Shown here: in pieces, positions 1 to 7,248 of the stretch
Position numbering within the stretch: position 1 is the stretch's first letter
Layout: each line of letters opens with the position of its first letter
NCBI GenBank assembly: GCA_937928555.1
Contig: CALFWR010000072.1
Coordinates: 31,934-95,933, forward strand
DNA: 64,000 nt
Direction of reading: 5' to 3'
Origin: an uncultured Pirellulaceae bacterium
GTDB lineage: Bacteria; Planctomycetota; Planctomycetia; Pirellulales; Pirellulaceae
Program-made: the position numbers and the translations under genes
The notes under the pieces: generated by a model
Database searches by the model: none
Told to the model about the DNA's origin: nothing
The model's input: only the letters and a program-made list of their open reading frames with translations

Positions 1-788
1 CCGGCCTGGTAATGCGAGTTTACATCTCAGGAAGACCGCCGACAACGAACCTCTATTCATCAGCCATTACCGTTTCCGCAATCTTCGTTTTGGTCATGCT
101 GCTTATCGAGTACGTCACCAAACTTGGCATTGGTTCAGCAATGGGCTGTATCGGTGCTTTCGCAGCTCTGATGTGGGCCTGGACGATGTCGATTGTCGAC
201 GGCGACACATTTACAGTTCTGGTCGCAGTCCTGGACACGCAGTTCTGGCTTTCGACGCACGTTGTTTGCATCACCATTGGCTACGCGGTTACCTTTGCCG
301 CGGGAGTCCTTGGGGTGGCCTATATTCTGGCCACGATGTTTACGCCGGTGCTCGACAAACAACGACGACGACTGTTTGCGAATCTGATTTACGGCGTGAG
401 CTGCTGTGCATTGTTCTTCAGCTTCTTTGGCACCGTTCTGGGCGGCCTCTGGGGCGACGATTCCTGGGGCCGATTCTGGGGTTGGGATCCGAAAGAGAAC
501 GGAGCCCTCATGATCGTGCTGTGGAGTGCCTTGCTGCTGCACGCTCGCTGGGGCGGCGTCGTCAAGGAACGCGGCCTGGCCATCATCGCGGCTCTTGGCA
601 ACGTGGTTGTTCTCTGGTCATGGAAAGGCGTTAACTCAATGGGGGTCGGCTTGCACGCCTACGCTGGCACGTCGGATGACCTTTCGCTGACCTACATCGT
701 AATTGTTGCTTTGGTTCACGTTGCGATTGTGTTGCTTGCCTGTGTCCCCACAAAGTTCTGGTACAGCCACATTCGACACGTGAACTGA
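1..788 (+). CDS. ccsA: CcsA/ResC-type cytochrome c assembly protein, 5' truncated by window edge
   Basis: This is the C-terminal part of an integral membrane protein of the cytochrome c biogenesis (system II, CcsA/ResC) family, which handles heme for attachment to c-type cytochromes on the outer face of the membrane. The frame is open to the first base of the window (codon phase starts at base 3), so the true start lies upstream. The diagnostic tryptophan-rich WWD segment is present: WGDDSWGRFWGWDPKENGAL, followed by a membrane helix and HARWGG. At least six hydrophobic segments are visible, and a conserved His follows the WWD box (GLHAYAG). The gene ends with TGA at 786-788. No partner ResB gene is visible inside the window. 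The family call is firm; the gene name is by analogy. Confidence 0.85.
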   Translation, partial: GLVMRVYISGRPPTTNLYSSAITVSAIFVLVMLLIEYVTKLGIGSAMGCIGAFAALMWAWTMSIVDGDTFTVLVAVLDTQFWLSTHVVCITIGYAVTFAAGVLGVAYILATMFTPVLDKQRRRLFANLIYGVSCCALFFSFFGTVLGGLWGDDSWGRFWGWDPKENGALMIVLWSALLLHARWGGVVKERGLAIIAALGNVVVLWSWKGVNSMGVGLHAYAGTSDDLSLTYIVIVALVHVAIVLLACVPTKFWYSHIRHVN

Positions 789-989
789 TCGACAAGTTGA
801 ACACTGGAACTCGCAAGGACGAAAATTGGCTAAACTGTCCTGCGTCGCTGCTATTGGTATTGTTTAGCGGATTACCAACAGCTGTTTATTCTTCTGAATC
901 CTGTTTGAACCAGACGCTACAGCCCTAAACTTCGTGCGACCTTCAATCAGGATGGAGGAAATTCCACTGTTCGCACGCGAGGGCCAGAT

Positions 990-2612
990 ATGCTTGATGT
1001 TACTAGGATCGGAAACAATGTTGCTTCATTGTGGAACTCGCGGCGGAAAGCAAATCACAGTCAGAAAAATCGAAACCGACGGTCCCAACACAATTACGGC
1101 ACGCTGGAAAGCAAAGAGCTTCTGGCAGGGATTGTCTTTCTCCCACAAACCGGCGAAGTCCTGATCGGCGGCACAACCGGCGCAGACGTCGCTCAGGTCG
1201 TCCAAAATGGAAGCCAAATCACCGTCTCCCACCAGGGCTTTGGTTCGGAGACTTTTGCTGTCGCCGACGTCAACCAGATTCGTTTCGTCGGGCTTGCGGG
1301 CGATGATCGATTTGAAAATCAGAGTTCGATTCGCTCGCTGGCTTTCGGTCAGGCCGGCAATGACACCCTGATCGGAGGTACAGGTGACGACCGACTCGTT
1401 GGCAACAACGGCAACGACCAGATCGCAGGCAACGCAGGCAATGATGTTCTGATTGCCGGAATCGGCGACGACATTGTCTTTGCAGGGGACGGAAATGACA
1501 GGGTGCTGGGTGTTAACGGCATCAACCAAATCAATGGCGGGGCAGGAGACGACACGCTCTTCGGTGGTCAGGGGGATGACACCATTGTCGATCCTTCGGG
1601 CACCAACACCATCGCCGGTTCACTGGGCAACGATGAAATCCGGGGCGGAAGCGGTGTCGATCGCATCTTTGCGGGACCGGGAAATGATCTGGTGTTTGCC
1701 GGCGGCGGCGACGATTTTGTCTTCGGTCAACTTGGCAACGATACGCTTGTCGGCGACGCCGGAGCGGATGTGCTCAACGGCAACGACGGTGACGATTTGA
1801 TTCAGGGTCGGATTGGCGATGACCGTCTTGTGGGAGGCCCCGGCCAAGACCGCGCTGCCTTTTCCGGCAACACGTCTGAATACCGAGTAGAAAGCCTAGG
1901 AGTCAACTTCAGCATTACCGACCTACGCGGTTCACAGTTTGGTGGCACCGATCGGTTGTTCGCCCTTGAGCAACTGGATTTCTCGGACGGTTCGCATGCC
2001 CCAGAAGACCTGGTCAACAATCAGGGAGGCAGTGCCGAGCGAATTTTTGTGCAACCCATCATCGCGGCCAACACCGATGGTTCGAATGTGGCCGAGTTCT
2101 TTGGTAACGCAAGCCAGCAAGCCGACATCATGGATCGCATCGATGCGATCTTTGCACAAGCGAATGTCGATGTGGAATTTCTGCCGGCCAGGCGATGGAA
2201 TAATACCTCGGTGAATGTTGGTTCAGGATCGGGGACACGATCGCAAAGTGATCTCGGCACGATCGTTCGCGGCGGTGATGCTGCCGGTTTCGGAAGCCGC
2301 GACCCCCGCGTCGTTGACATTTACTTTGTCGAACGGGTTCCGGCGTTTGGCGATGTTGCGGAAAACGTCGCCAATGGACTGGCGTTTGTTGGTGCCAGTG
2401 GAATCGCCATGCAAACTGGAGACCTGTTGGTCAACTCCAGTTCCGGTCGCGCGGTCGTAGCCCGGGTTGCCGCTCATGAGATTGCCCACAATCTGGGACT
2501 GGAGCATACCGAAAACAGTGGCAATCTCTTGTCCAGCAACAGCCGTGCGACTCAGTTGACGCCAAGTCAGATCGAAATCATCCTGGCCAGCCAAATCACT
2601 CAACCGATCTAG
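990..2612 (+). CDS. RTX-repeat secreted protein with metzincin-type zinc protease motif
   Basis: This 540-residue protein appears to be exported and calcium binding. Residues about 40-50 read LESKELLAG, resembling the LExRxLLA motif common near the N-terminus of planctomycete secreted proteins. Residues about 125-310 hold many glycine- and aspartate-rich nonapeptides (GGxGxDxLxG, for example GNDTLIGG, GDDRLVG and GNDVLIAG), the hemolysin-type Ca-binding repeat. The C-terminal third has HEIAHNLGLEH near residue 495, a perfect HExxHxxGxxH zinc site as in matrixins and other metzincins, preceded by a region rich in small residues. The start at 990 has GAGG seven bases upstream. The stop overlaps the convergent methyltransferase gene by four bases in a CTAG palindrome. 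The substrate is unknown. The protease call is from the motif only, and no propeptide is obvious. Confidence 0.8.
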   Translation: MLDVTRIGNNVASLWNSRRKANHSQKNRNRRSQHNYGTLESKELLAGIVFLPQTGEVLIGGTTGADVAQVVQNGSQITVSHQGFGSETFAVADVNQIRFVGLAGDDRFENQSSIRSLAFGQAGNDTLIGGTGDDRLVGNNGNDQIAGNAGNDVLIAGIGDDIVFAGDGNDRVLGVNGINQINGGAGDDTLFGGQGDDTIVDPSGTNTIAGSLGNDEIRGGSGVDRIFAGPGNDLVFAGGGDDFVFGQLGNDTLVGDAGADVLNGNDGDDLIQGRIGDDRLVGGPGQDRAAFSGNTSEYRVESLGVNFSITDLRGSQFGGTDRLFALEQLDFSDGSHAPEDLVNNQGGSAERIFVQPIIAANTDGSNVAEFFGNASQQADIMDRIDAIFAQANVDVEFLPARRWNNTSVNVGSGSGTRSQSDLGTIVRGGDAAGFGSRDPRVVDIYFVERVPAFGDVAENVANGLAFVGASGIAMQTGDLLVNSSSGRAVVARVAAHEIAHNLGLEHTENSGNLLSSNSRATQLTPSQIEIILASQITQPI

Positions 2613-2633
2613 CCCGATCTAGCCCGATCTAGC
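2605..2633. repeat. Short tandem repeat (10-mer) across convergent stop codons
   Basis: The 10-mer CGATCTAGCC occurs almost three times in a row. Each unit contains CTAG, which supplies a TAG stop on either strand. It covers the end of the protease gene and encodes the last residues of the convergent methyltransferase. Confidence 0.7.
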
Positions 2634-3373
2634 AAATCGGCTTGCATCGGCTTGCGACCGATGAAACGATAATAAGGCGTCTTCAAAAGCGGCACGTAGG
2701 GCATCCGAAACCGGTCTTCGAGCAGATCGACCTGCTCGAACCGGCCAAGCAAAAACGGCAGGTGGTCCGGTGACGGAAAAACATTGTCCGTCGCGAACCA
2801 CGGTCCCCAGAGGTTCCGGGCCAGCCAACGGTGTTGCTTGAGACCCTCAATCGGCCACTTTCTGCCAACATAAAAGTCAACCACCCCGATAAGGCCTCCG
2901 GGCTTGAGCATTCGCATCGCGTTTTCGATTGCGCCGAACCAGTCTGGAATCATGGTCAACGAATACGAAAAAGTCACCACGTCTGCTTGGCCTTCCGGTG
3001 GCTGCCACTTCGTTGCGTCCGCACATACGGTTTCGGCATTGCTCCAACGGTGTTGCCGGAATCGATCATCGGCGACCTTCAGCAGCGATTCCGACAGGTC
3101 CACGACGTAGACTTTTCCCAGTTGGTCAATTTCCCCGGCAAGGTTTTCGATATTGGCACCGGTTCCGCCTCCCATATCGACCCAGACACCCCCAGAAGGT
3201 TTGTCGATCTTCTGGTAAAGCTCTTCACGGCCTCGCAGCAACCGGCGTCGAAAGTCGTCGTAGTTCTTCGCCTGACCCCCGTAAAAGCTTTCCATCCGCT
3301 GCGCGTGATCCTCCCCGCGCACAGGCTTGAACAGCATGTGGTAGAGGATCTTCATGTCCGAAAGAAAAGGCAT
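2609..3373 (-). CDS. btaB: SAM-dependent methyltransferase, BtaB-like (betaine lipid headgroup N-methylation)
   Basis: This is a class I SAM-dependent methyltransferase. Motif I is VDMGGGTGANIENLAG, followed by an acidic residue at the end of strand 2 (YVVDLSESLL) and the post-I segment CADATKWQPPEGQADVVTFS. It lies directly downstream of a btaA homologue on the same strand, about 160 bp away. In the Rhodobacter model BtaA makes diacylglyceryl-homoserine and BtaB methylates it three times to give the betaine lipid DGTS, so a BtaB role is the best inference. I chose the Met at 3373; 3355 (MKILYH) is an alternative and neither has a strong Shine-Dalgarno. The last codons come from the tandem repeat at 2605-2633. 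A general lipid or quinone methyltransferase is the main alternative. Confidence 0.75.
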   Translation of the reverse strand: MPFLSDMKILYHMLFKPVRGEDHAQRMESFYGGQAKNYDDFRRRLLRGREELYQKIDKPSGGVWVDMGGGTGANIENLAGEIDQLGKVYVVDLSESLLKVADDRFRQHRWSNAETVCADATKWQPPEGQADVVTFSYSLTMIPDWFGAIENAMRMLKPGGLIGVVDFYVGRKWPIEGLKQHRWLARNLWGPWFATDNVFPSPDHLPFLLGRFEQVDLLEDRFRMPYVPLLKTPYYRFIGRKPMQADLLDRARSG

Positions 3374-3532
3374 TCTTCTCACGTATGTGGGTTCAGTGTG
3401 TTGAGCGATACTTGTGCCCGCAGTGTCGAAACCAACGGGCGCTGCGGCGATTTGCCTACCGTCGGCGACTTCCCGCAATTGCGAGGTTGCGAGCAAACGC
3501 AAATCAACCCCGCCGCAACGGTGCCATGTTCC

Positions 3533-4723
3533 CTACGTGGCAAGGTTGGCAATGTAGAAACTGCCATACGTATGCACGCGGTCTTTCTCGTGCAACTCGT
3601 CGGCCAGATCATCACGGTAGGTCAACATCTCGGACACCGATTGAAGCTGCCCGTTACGTGTGACTTGCACCTGATCAATAAAGTCCGTTCGCAGTCCACC
3701 ACTACGCCAAATCAAGCGGGCGTCGGGCGCGGCACGATCAACAATCGCCTGCCACTCTGATTCCAACAGCGGAAAGAACTGGTCGCTAAGCCAATCCATG
3801 TGATCGAGCAGAATGTAGCGGGAGATCTGGCCGTCATGCTTTTCAAGGAACCCCTGGACCGAATCCGTATGCGTCGTAACGCGATCCACAAGGCCACCTT
3901 TGAGCGACTGAAAGTTGTCTTCCTTGAGATATTCGGGACAACATTCGCGCGTGTAGCTTCCGTTGAGATACACCCGCCAAAAGTAGTTATCGTGGATCGG
4001 CAATTCTGCAAAAACGCTTTGCACGCAGTCCTGAATGAACTTGACCAACCCACCGGGATACTGGGTTTCGATTTGTCGGCGTTGGGCCTTGGGAACGCCC
4101 AGCATGGACATGGTTGTGTCACGCCCCATCGCGAACTTCATCAGCCCCGACCAGAATTTTTCGTGCAGATGTTTGTCGTAGATTTCGCGTTGCTCTTGGA
4201 CCGAAGAGGCATCAAGAATCGCGTTGATGTGAGGTCGGACCCGAATCACCCGATCGGTGTACGCTTTCACCATCCGGGCAAAAGAACCACTGGTGCCCCG
4301 AAAGTAAAATGTTTTCTTTGGGTGGTCGAACCATTTGATCCGCTTGTCCCAGAACTGCTGCGACCACGCGGGGAGGTCGGCACGCAGTTTGTCAGCGTAG
4401 ACGTCTTTGACACCCTTGAGCCGACCTTCACCGAAGAGCTGGAAAAACTGATCAAACTCCAGATTGCGGATTCCGGACTTCTTCAGGTCCAACAATGCAT
4501 TTTGACGCGGGTTCATATCGACCGCATAAATATGTGCCGGACCGGCGAGTGAATAATCCAAGGCGTTGCAGCCGGCTGAAGTGATAACCACAACATGGTC
4601 ATTGGGTCCAAAATCAAGGGCTGTGCGGTCAAGCCGGGGATCTTCCCAGCAGGTGTTGTAGACCAGGTTGTTACCGTGGACGGTCTGAAAAACCCTCCGA
4701 CTGATCCAATCAAGCAGTAGCAT
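3533..4723 (-). CDS. btaA: BtaA: SAM:diacylglycerol 3-amino-3-carboxypropyltransferase (DUF3419)
   Basis: This 396-residue protein of the DUF3419/BtaA family transfers the aminocarboxypropyl group of SAM to diacylglycerol, the first step of betaine-lipid synthesis. Recognisable segments are NLVYNTCWEDPRLDR near the N-terminus, the SAM-binding VITSAGCNALDYSL with the acidic YAVDMNPRQNALLDLK, then FRGTSGSFA in the middle and LLDHMDWL near the C-terminus. Length and motif order match full-length BtaA. It is the first gene of a two-gene unit with the btaB-like methyltransferase. In other bacteria DGTS replaces phospholipids under phosphate limitation. I saw no convincing Pho box in the 230 bp upstream, so regulation is open. 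Confidence 0.9.
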   Translation of the reverse strand: MLLLDWISRRVFQTVHGNNLVYNTCWEDPRLDRTALDFGPNDHVVVITSAGCNALDYSLAGPAHIYAVDMNPRQNALLDLKKSGIRNLEFDQFFQLFGEGRLKGVKDVYADKLRADLPAWSQQFWDKRIKWFDHPKKTFYFRGTSGSFARMVKAYTDRVIRVRPHINAILDASSVQEQREIYDKHLHEKFWSGLMKFAMGRDTTMSMLGVPKAQRRQIETQYPGGLVKFIQDCVQSVFAELPIHDNYFWRVYLNGSYTRECCPEYLKEDNFQSLKGGLVDRVTTHTDSVQGFLEKHDGQISRYILLDHMDWLSDQFFPLLESEWQAIVDRAAPDARLIWRSGGLRTDFIDQVQVTRNGQLQSVSEMLTYRDDLADELHEKDRVHTYGSFYIANLAT

Positions 4724-4958
4724 CTTTTTGAGTTCCCATTTCTGTTTCTGCGAAGCCTAGGATTGTATCACCGTCCAGGAAAGATTCCATGATCTGAGGT
4801 CTGCGGGTTGTAACGGAAGTCGGAATTGAAACGGAAACGGAAGTGCCAATATTCGCCGATTCTTATTTTTTTCCCCTTTGAAGCCTCGCGCAACAAGCTA
4901 GGGGGTATTTTTCTTCGCAGCACACGGCTGCAATTTGATCAACGAGAAGAGGTTCCAG

Positions 4959-5582
4959 ATGTTCAAGTATGTTTTTGCGGCAATCGCTTGCCTTGCAATT
5001 TCCTTTCCCGCAGCAGCTCCAGCCCAAGATTGTGGTTGTGAGCCCGCTCCGGCTCCATGCGTCAAAATGCGCAAACGACTCAAGCTGGTCGACGTTCAAC
5101 ATCAAGTTTGTCGTCCAAAAATGGTTTGTGGCACTGACGCCTGTGGCTGCTCAAAGCGACAGGTCGTCCATCAGCACCAAATGGTGACTCGCAAGAGATT
5201 GACGGTTGTCGAAGAAGCAGTCGATCCATGCGGATGCAAAGCCGGCCCCATGAAGAAACTCATTAAAGGTCTCGATCGGATGAAGTGCCGACTGGGCATC
5301 AACCCTGCCAAGCACTGCTCAGACGGTGGTTGTGGCGGTGCTGCTCCTGCTTGCGGTTGTGCCGCGCCCGCCCCAGCTCCATGTGGCTGCAGCGCTCCGG
5401 CCCCCGCACAATCATGTTGTGATGGTGGCGAATTTACACCCATCGAGGGCGTTATTGTGACCGGTCCATCAACGGCAGCACCCGCCGTTGCAGCTCCTGT
5501 GATGGCAGATTCAGTGACGACGGAAGCTGCTCCCATGTTCGAAGCTCCTGCAGGAAGCTCAATCCTCGAAGGTGCCAAGTAG
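4959..5582 (+). CDS. Small secreted cysteine-rich protein
   Basis: I do not recognise a family. The protein is 207 residues, starting at MFKYVF with AGAAGAGG six bases upstream. Residues 1-22 form a clean signal peptide ending AAPAQ. The mature chain is very rich in Cys in CGC, CGCS and GCGG arrangements, alternating with Ala-Pro stretches (for example PACGCAAPAPAPCGC), and has a central basic part (KMRKRLKL, MVTRKRLTVVEE). The pattern suggests a disulfide-bonded or metal-binding extracellular protein. It has its own terminator downstream and no obvious operon partner. Cys-rich secreted proteins of this kind are common in planctomycetes, whose envelope contains Cys-rich protein, but a structural role is only a guess. 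Confidence 0.7.
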   Translation: MFKYVFAAIACLAISFPAAAPAQDCGCEPAPAPCVKMRKRLKLVDVQHQVCRPKMVCGTDACGCSKRQVVHQHQMVTRKRLTVVEEAVDPCGCKAGPMKKLIKGLDRMKCRLGINPAKHCSDGGCGGAAPACGCAAPAPAPCGCSAPAPAQSCCDGGEFTPIEGVIVTGPSTAAPAVAAPVMADSVTTEAAPMFEAPAGSSILEGAK

Positions 5583-5719
5583 CTTTAAGTAGTACGCCCC
5601 CCGGGGCGTTGAAATTCGACTCGGAGCGTCGAGCTACATAACTGGCAACGGTAACAGTTATCTTTCTCGGTGCACCAGGCATTTTTCAGCAAGGCTCGAC
5701 TGAGCAATCTATCTATGTC

Positions 5720-5752
5720 AAAGGCCAGGTACGAAGCCGTGCCTGGCCTTTT
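5720..5752 (+). terminator. Rho-independent terminator after the Cys-rich gene
   Basis: A 10 bp perfect stem (AAAGGCCAGG with CCTGGCCTTT), a 12-base loop and a following T run (TTTT) lie about 140 bp after the stop codon. The A run on the left side could also let it act for the convergent gene ending at 5823, but more weakly. Confidence 0.7.
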
Positions 5753-5822
5753 CCTTTCGCTCCTTTGGCATGGCACAAGCTGACACAAGCCAGCACCGAT
5801 TCAGCGTCCATCATGTGAAACA

Positions 5823-6494
5823 CTAATTCACAACCTTCGCGTTTTTCATTCGAAAGATTGCTAGGACCAACCCGTCCAGCTCGTATTCCTTCAGATAAAA
5901 CGTGCCCGACACCCGGATCGGCCTGACGCTCCACGAGGTCGCGGTGCCCTTCTTCAGCTTGACCAACACGCAGTCGTAAATCGCCGCTTGCGGGCCAAAG
6001 CAACATTCTTTGTTATCGCGAACAAAGATAAATGACTCCAAGCCATCCTGCTTGTAAGTGGGACGAATGAACCCGCCCAGAGTAATCTGCTTCCCATCAA
6101 GGGCCTTGAGCTCTTCGGTCAGCAAGCTTCTTTCAAAAGGATCTCCGACTTCGATGTCGAATTTGAGGTCGTCAAAAGTCAGATCCTGTGGCTTCCCGTC
6201 GGCCACGATTTGTCTTTTGTGTTCGCGCTGCGGATCGCGATACTCTTCTGGCGTCGACATTGCGGGGTTAGGCGGCGAAGCATCCGCGACATCGCCTCGC
6301 GGATCGTCTGCGGATGTAGCCTCGACATCGGCTGAAGTATCCGCCACCGTATCACTCGGCGTCGGATCCACTTTCGAAACAGACGCTCCACCGTCGCAAC
6401 CCGCCATAACGATCATCAATGTTGCGGCGAGGGCTATCGAAGCACCAGCAAACGGAACGTTTCGTCTAGCGTACGTAGTCTGCTTCGATTTCAT
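5823..6494 (-). CDS. DUF3299-type lipoprotein
   Basis: This is a predicted lipoprotein of 223 residues from MKSKQTT. It has a basic N-terminus, a hydrophobic segment and the lipobox MAGC near residue 33. A low-complexity Asp/Ser/Thr/Ala linker (about 35-75) leads into a C-terminal DUF3299-like domain: LKALDGKQITLGGFIRP, then FIFVRDNKECCFGP (conserved CCFG) and a final strand pattern VSGTFYLKEYELDG. The ATG overlaps the 3' end of the preceding gene by 29 bases, so the two are translationally coupled. It is the last gene of a minus-strand run with an ABC ATPase and an FtsX-like permease. DUF3299 proteins occur next to such ABC genes in proteobacteria, including a zinc-regulated Vibrio cluster, so a role in metal or envelope transport is possible. 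The biochemical function is unknown. Confidence 0.75.
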   Translation of the reverse strand: MKSKQTTYARRNVPFAGASIALAATLMIVMAGCDGGASVSKVDPTPSDTVADTSADVEATSADDPRGDVADASPPNPAMSTPEEYRDPQREHKRQIVADGKPQDLTFDDLKFDIEVGDPFERSLLTEELKALDGKQITLGGFIRPTYKQDGLESFIFVRDNKECCFGPQAAIYDCVLVKLKKGTATSWSVRPIRVSGTFYLKEYELDGLVLAIFRMKNAKVVN

Positions 6495-7170
6495 AATAGA
6501 CACCCGGAATTTCCTTTTCATCTGCAGGCATTGCGTTGGGATTAAGTTTGAAAACCCCCCCAATTCGACGCAATCCGTAGCCGTAGTTGACAGTATCGTC
6601 CGAGTTGATCTTCACTGCAATCAAATCAGTCGCCGCGGGATCACCACCAAAACAGCAATCGCCAAAGTCACCCACCATGATGAAACTCTTCAGATTGTTC
6701 TTCTTGCCGCTCGGTGGGCGCACGTAACCTTTTACGAATACCTGCTGGCCATCAAAATCGAGGGCTCGTTCGGGAGGTCGATTGACCGACGTTCGACTGG
6801 GCTTGAGTTCCGCAAAGGAAATTCTTCGGTAGCCATCGGGAACTTCGGTGGCGTAAATAAAGCTGTGCATTGCGATACTGCTCACCAGGCAGAGCAAGCC
6901 AACAACAAGCCCAAACTTTGCCGCCCCTTTTCCGACCAACTCGTCGGGATACTTCCGGATCGCCGCAAGCGCCATGATGCCAAACACAATCGCCATCGCG
7001 GGCACGACGACAAACAACTGGGCCAAAAAAGCAGTCAGCCCAAGAACGGCGAAAATGACCGAAGTGACCGCTGTCTTGCAAACCGTCTTGTAAGCTTCGA
7101 CTTCGCTAAAGCCCGGTTCGGCGCGGAAGGCTTCATCGACCGACTGTTTTTCGTTTTCGAGAGGTGTCAT
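6466..7170 (-). CDS. Membrane protein with DUF4190-like helices and a DUF3299-like domain
   Basis: The protein has 234 residues. Residues about 30-105 form three hydrophobic segments with small-residue packing (TSVIFAVLGLTAFLAQLFVV, AIVFGIMALAAIRK, FGLVVGLLCLVSSIAMH), like DUF4190 membrane regions. After a linker comes a DUF3299-like domain with DFDGQQVFVKGYVRPP, FIMVGDFGDCCFGGDP (the same CCFG signature as the next gene) and GVFKLNP near the end. This gene and the following lipoprotein are thus paralogous in their soluble domains: one is anchored by helices, the other by a lipid. It sits between the HEAT-like membrane protein and the lipoprotein on the same strand. Function unknown; joint action with the ABC genes upstream is inferred from position. 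Confidence 0.75.
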   Translation of the reverse strand: MTPLENEKQSVDEAFRAEPGFSEVEAYKTVCKTAVTSVIFAVLGLTAFLAQLFVVVPAMAIVFGIMALAAIRKYPDELVGKGAAKFGLVVGLLCLVSSIAMHSFIYATEVPDGYRRISFAELKPSRTSVNRPPERALDFDGQQVFVKGYVRPPSGKKNNLKSFIMVGDFGDCCFGGDPAATDLIAVKINSDDTVNYGYGLRRIGGVFKLNPNAMPADEKEIPGVYYEIEADYVR

Positions 7171-7248
7171 GGTTCAGGTGGGCAAGGCTATGTGACTTTT
7201 CCCAGAATAGCATCCAAAGCAGGCAGCCCCCGGAAAGGATGACGAGGG

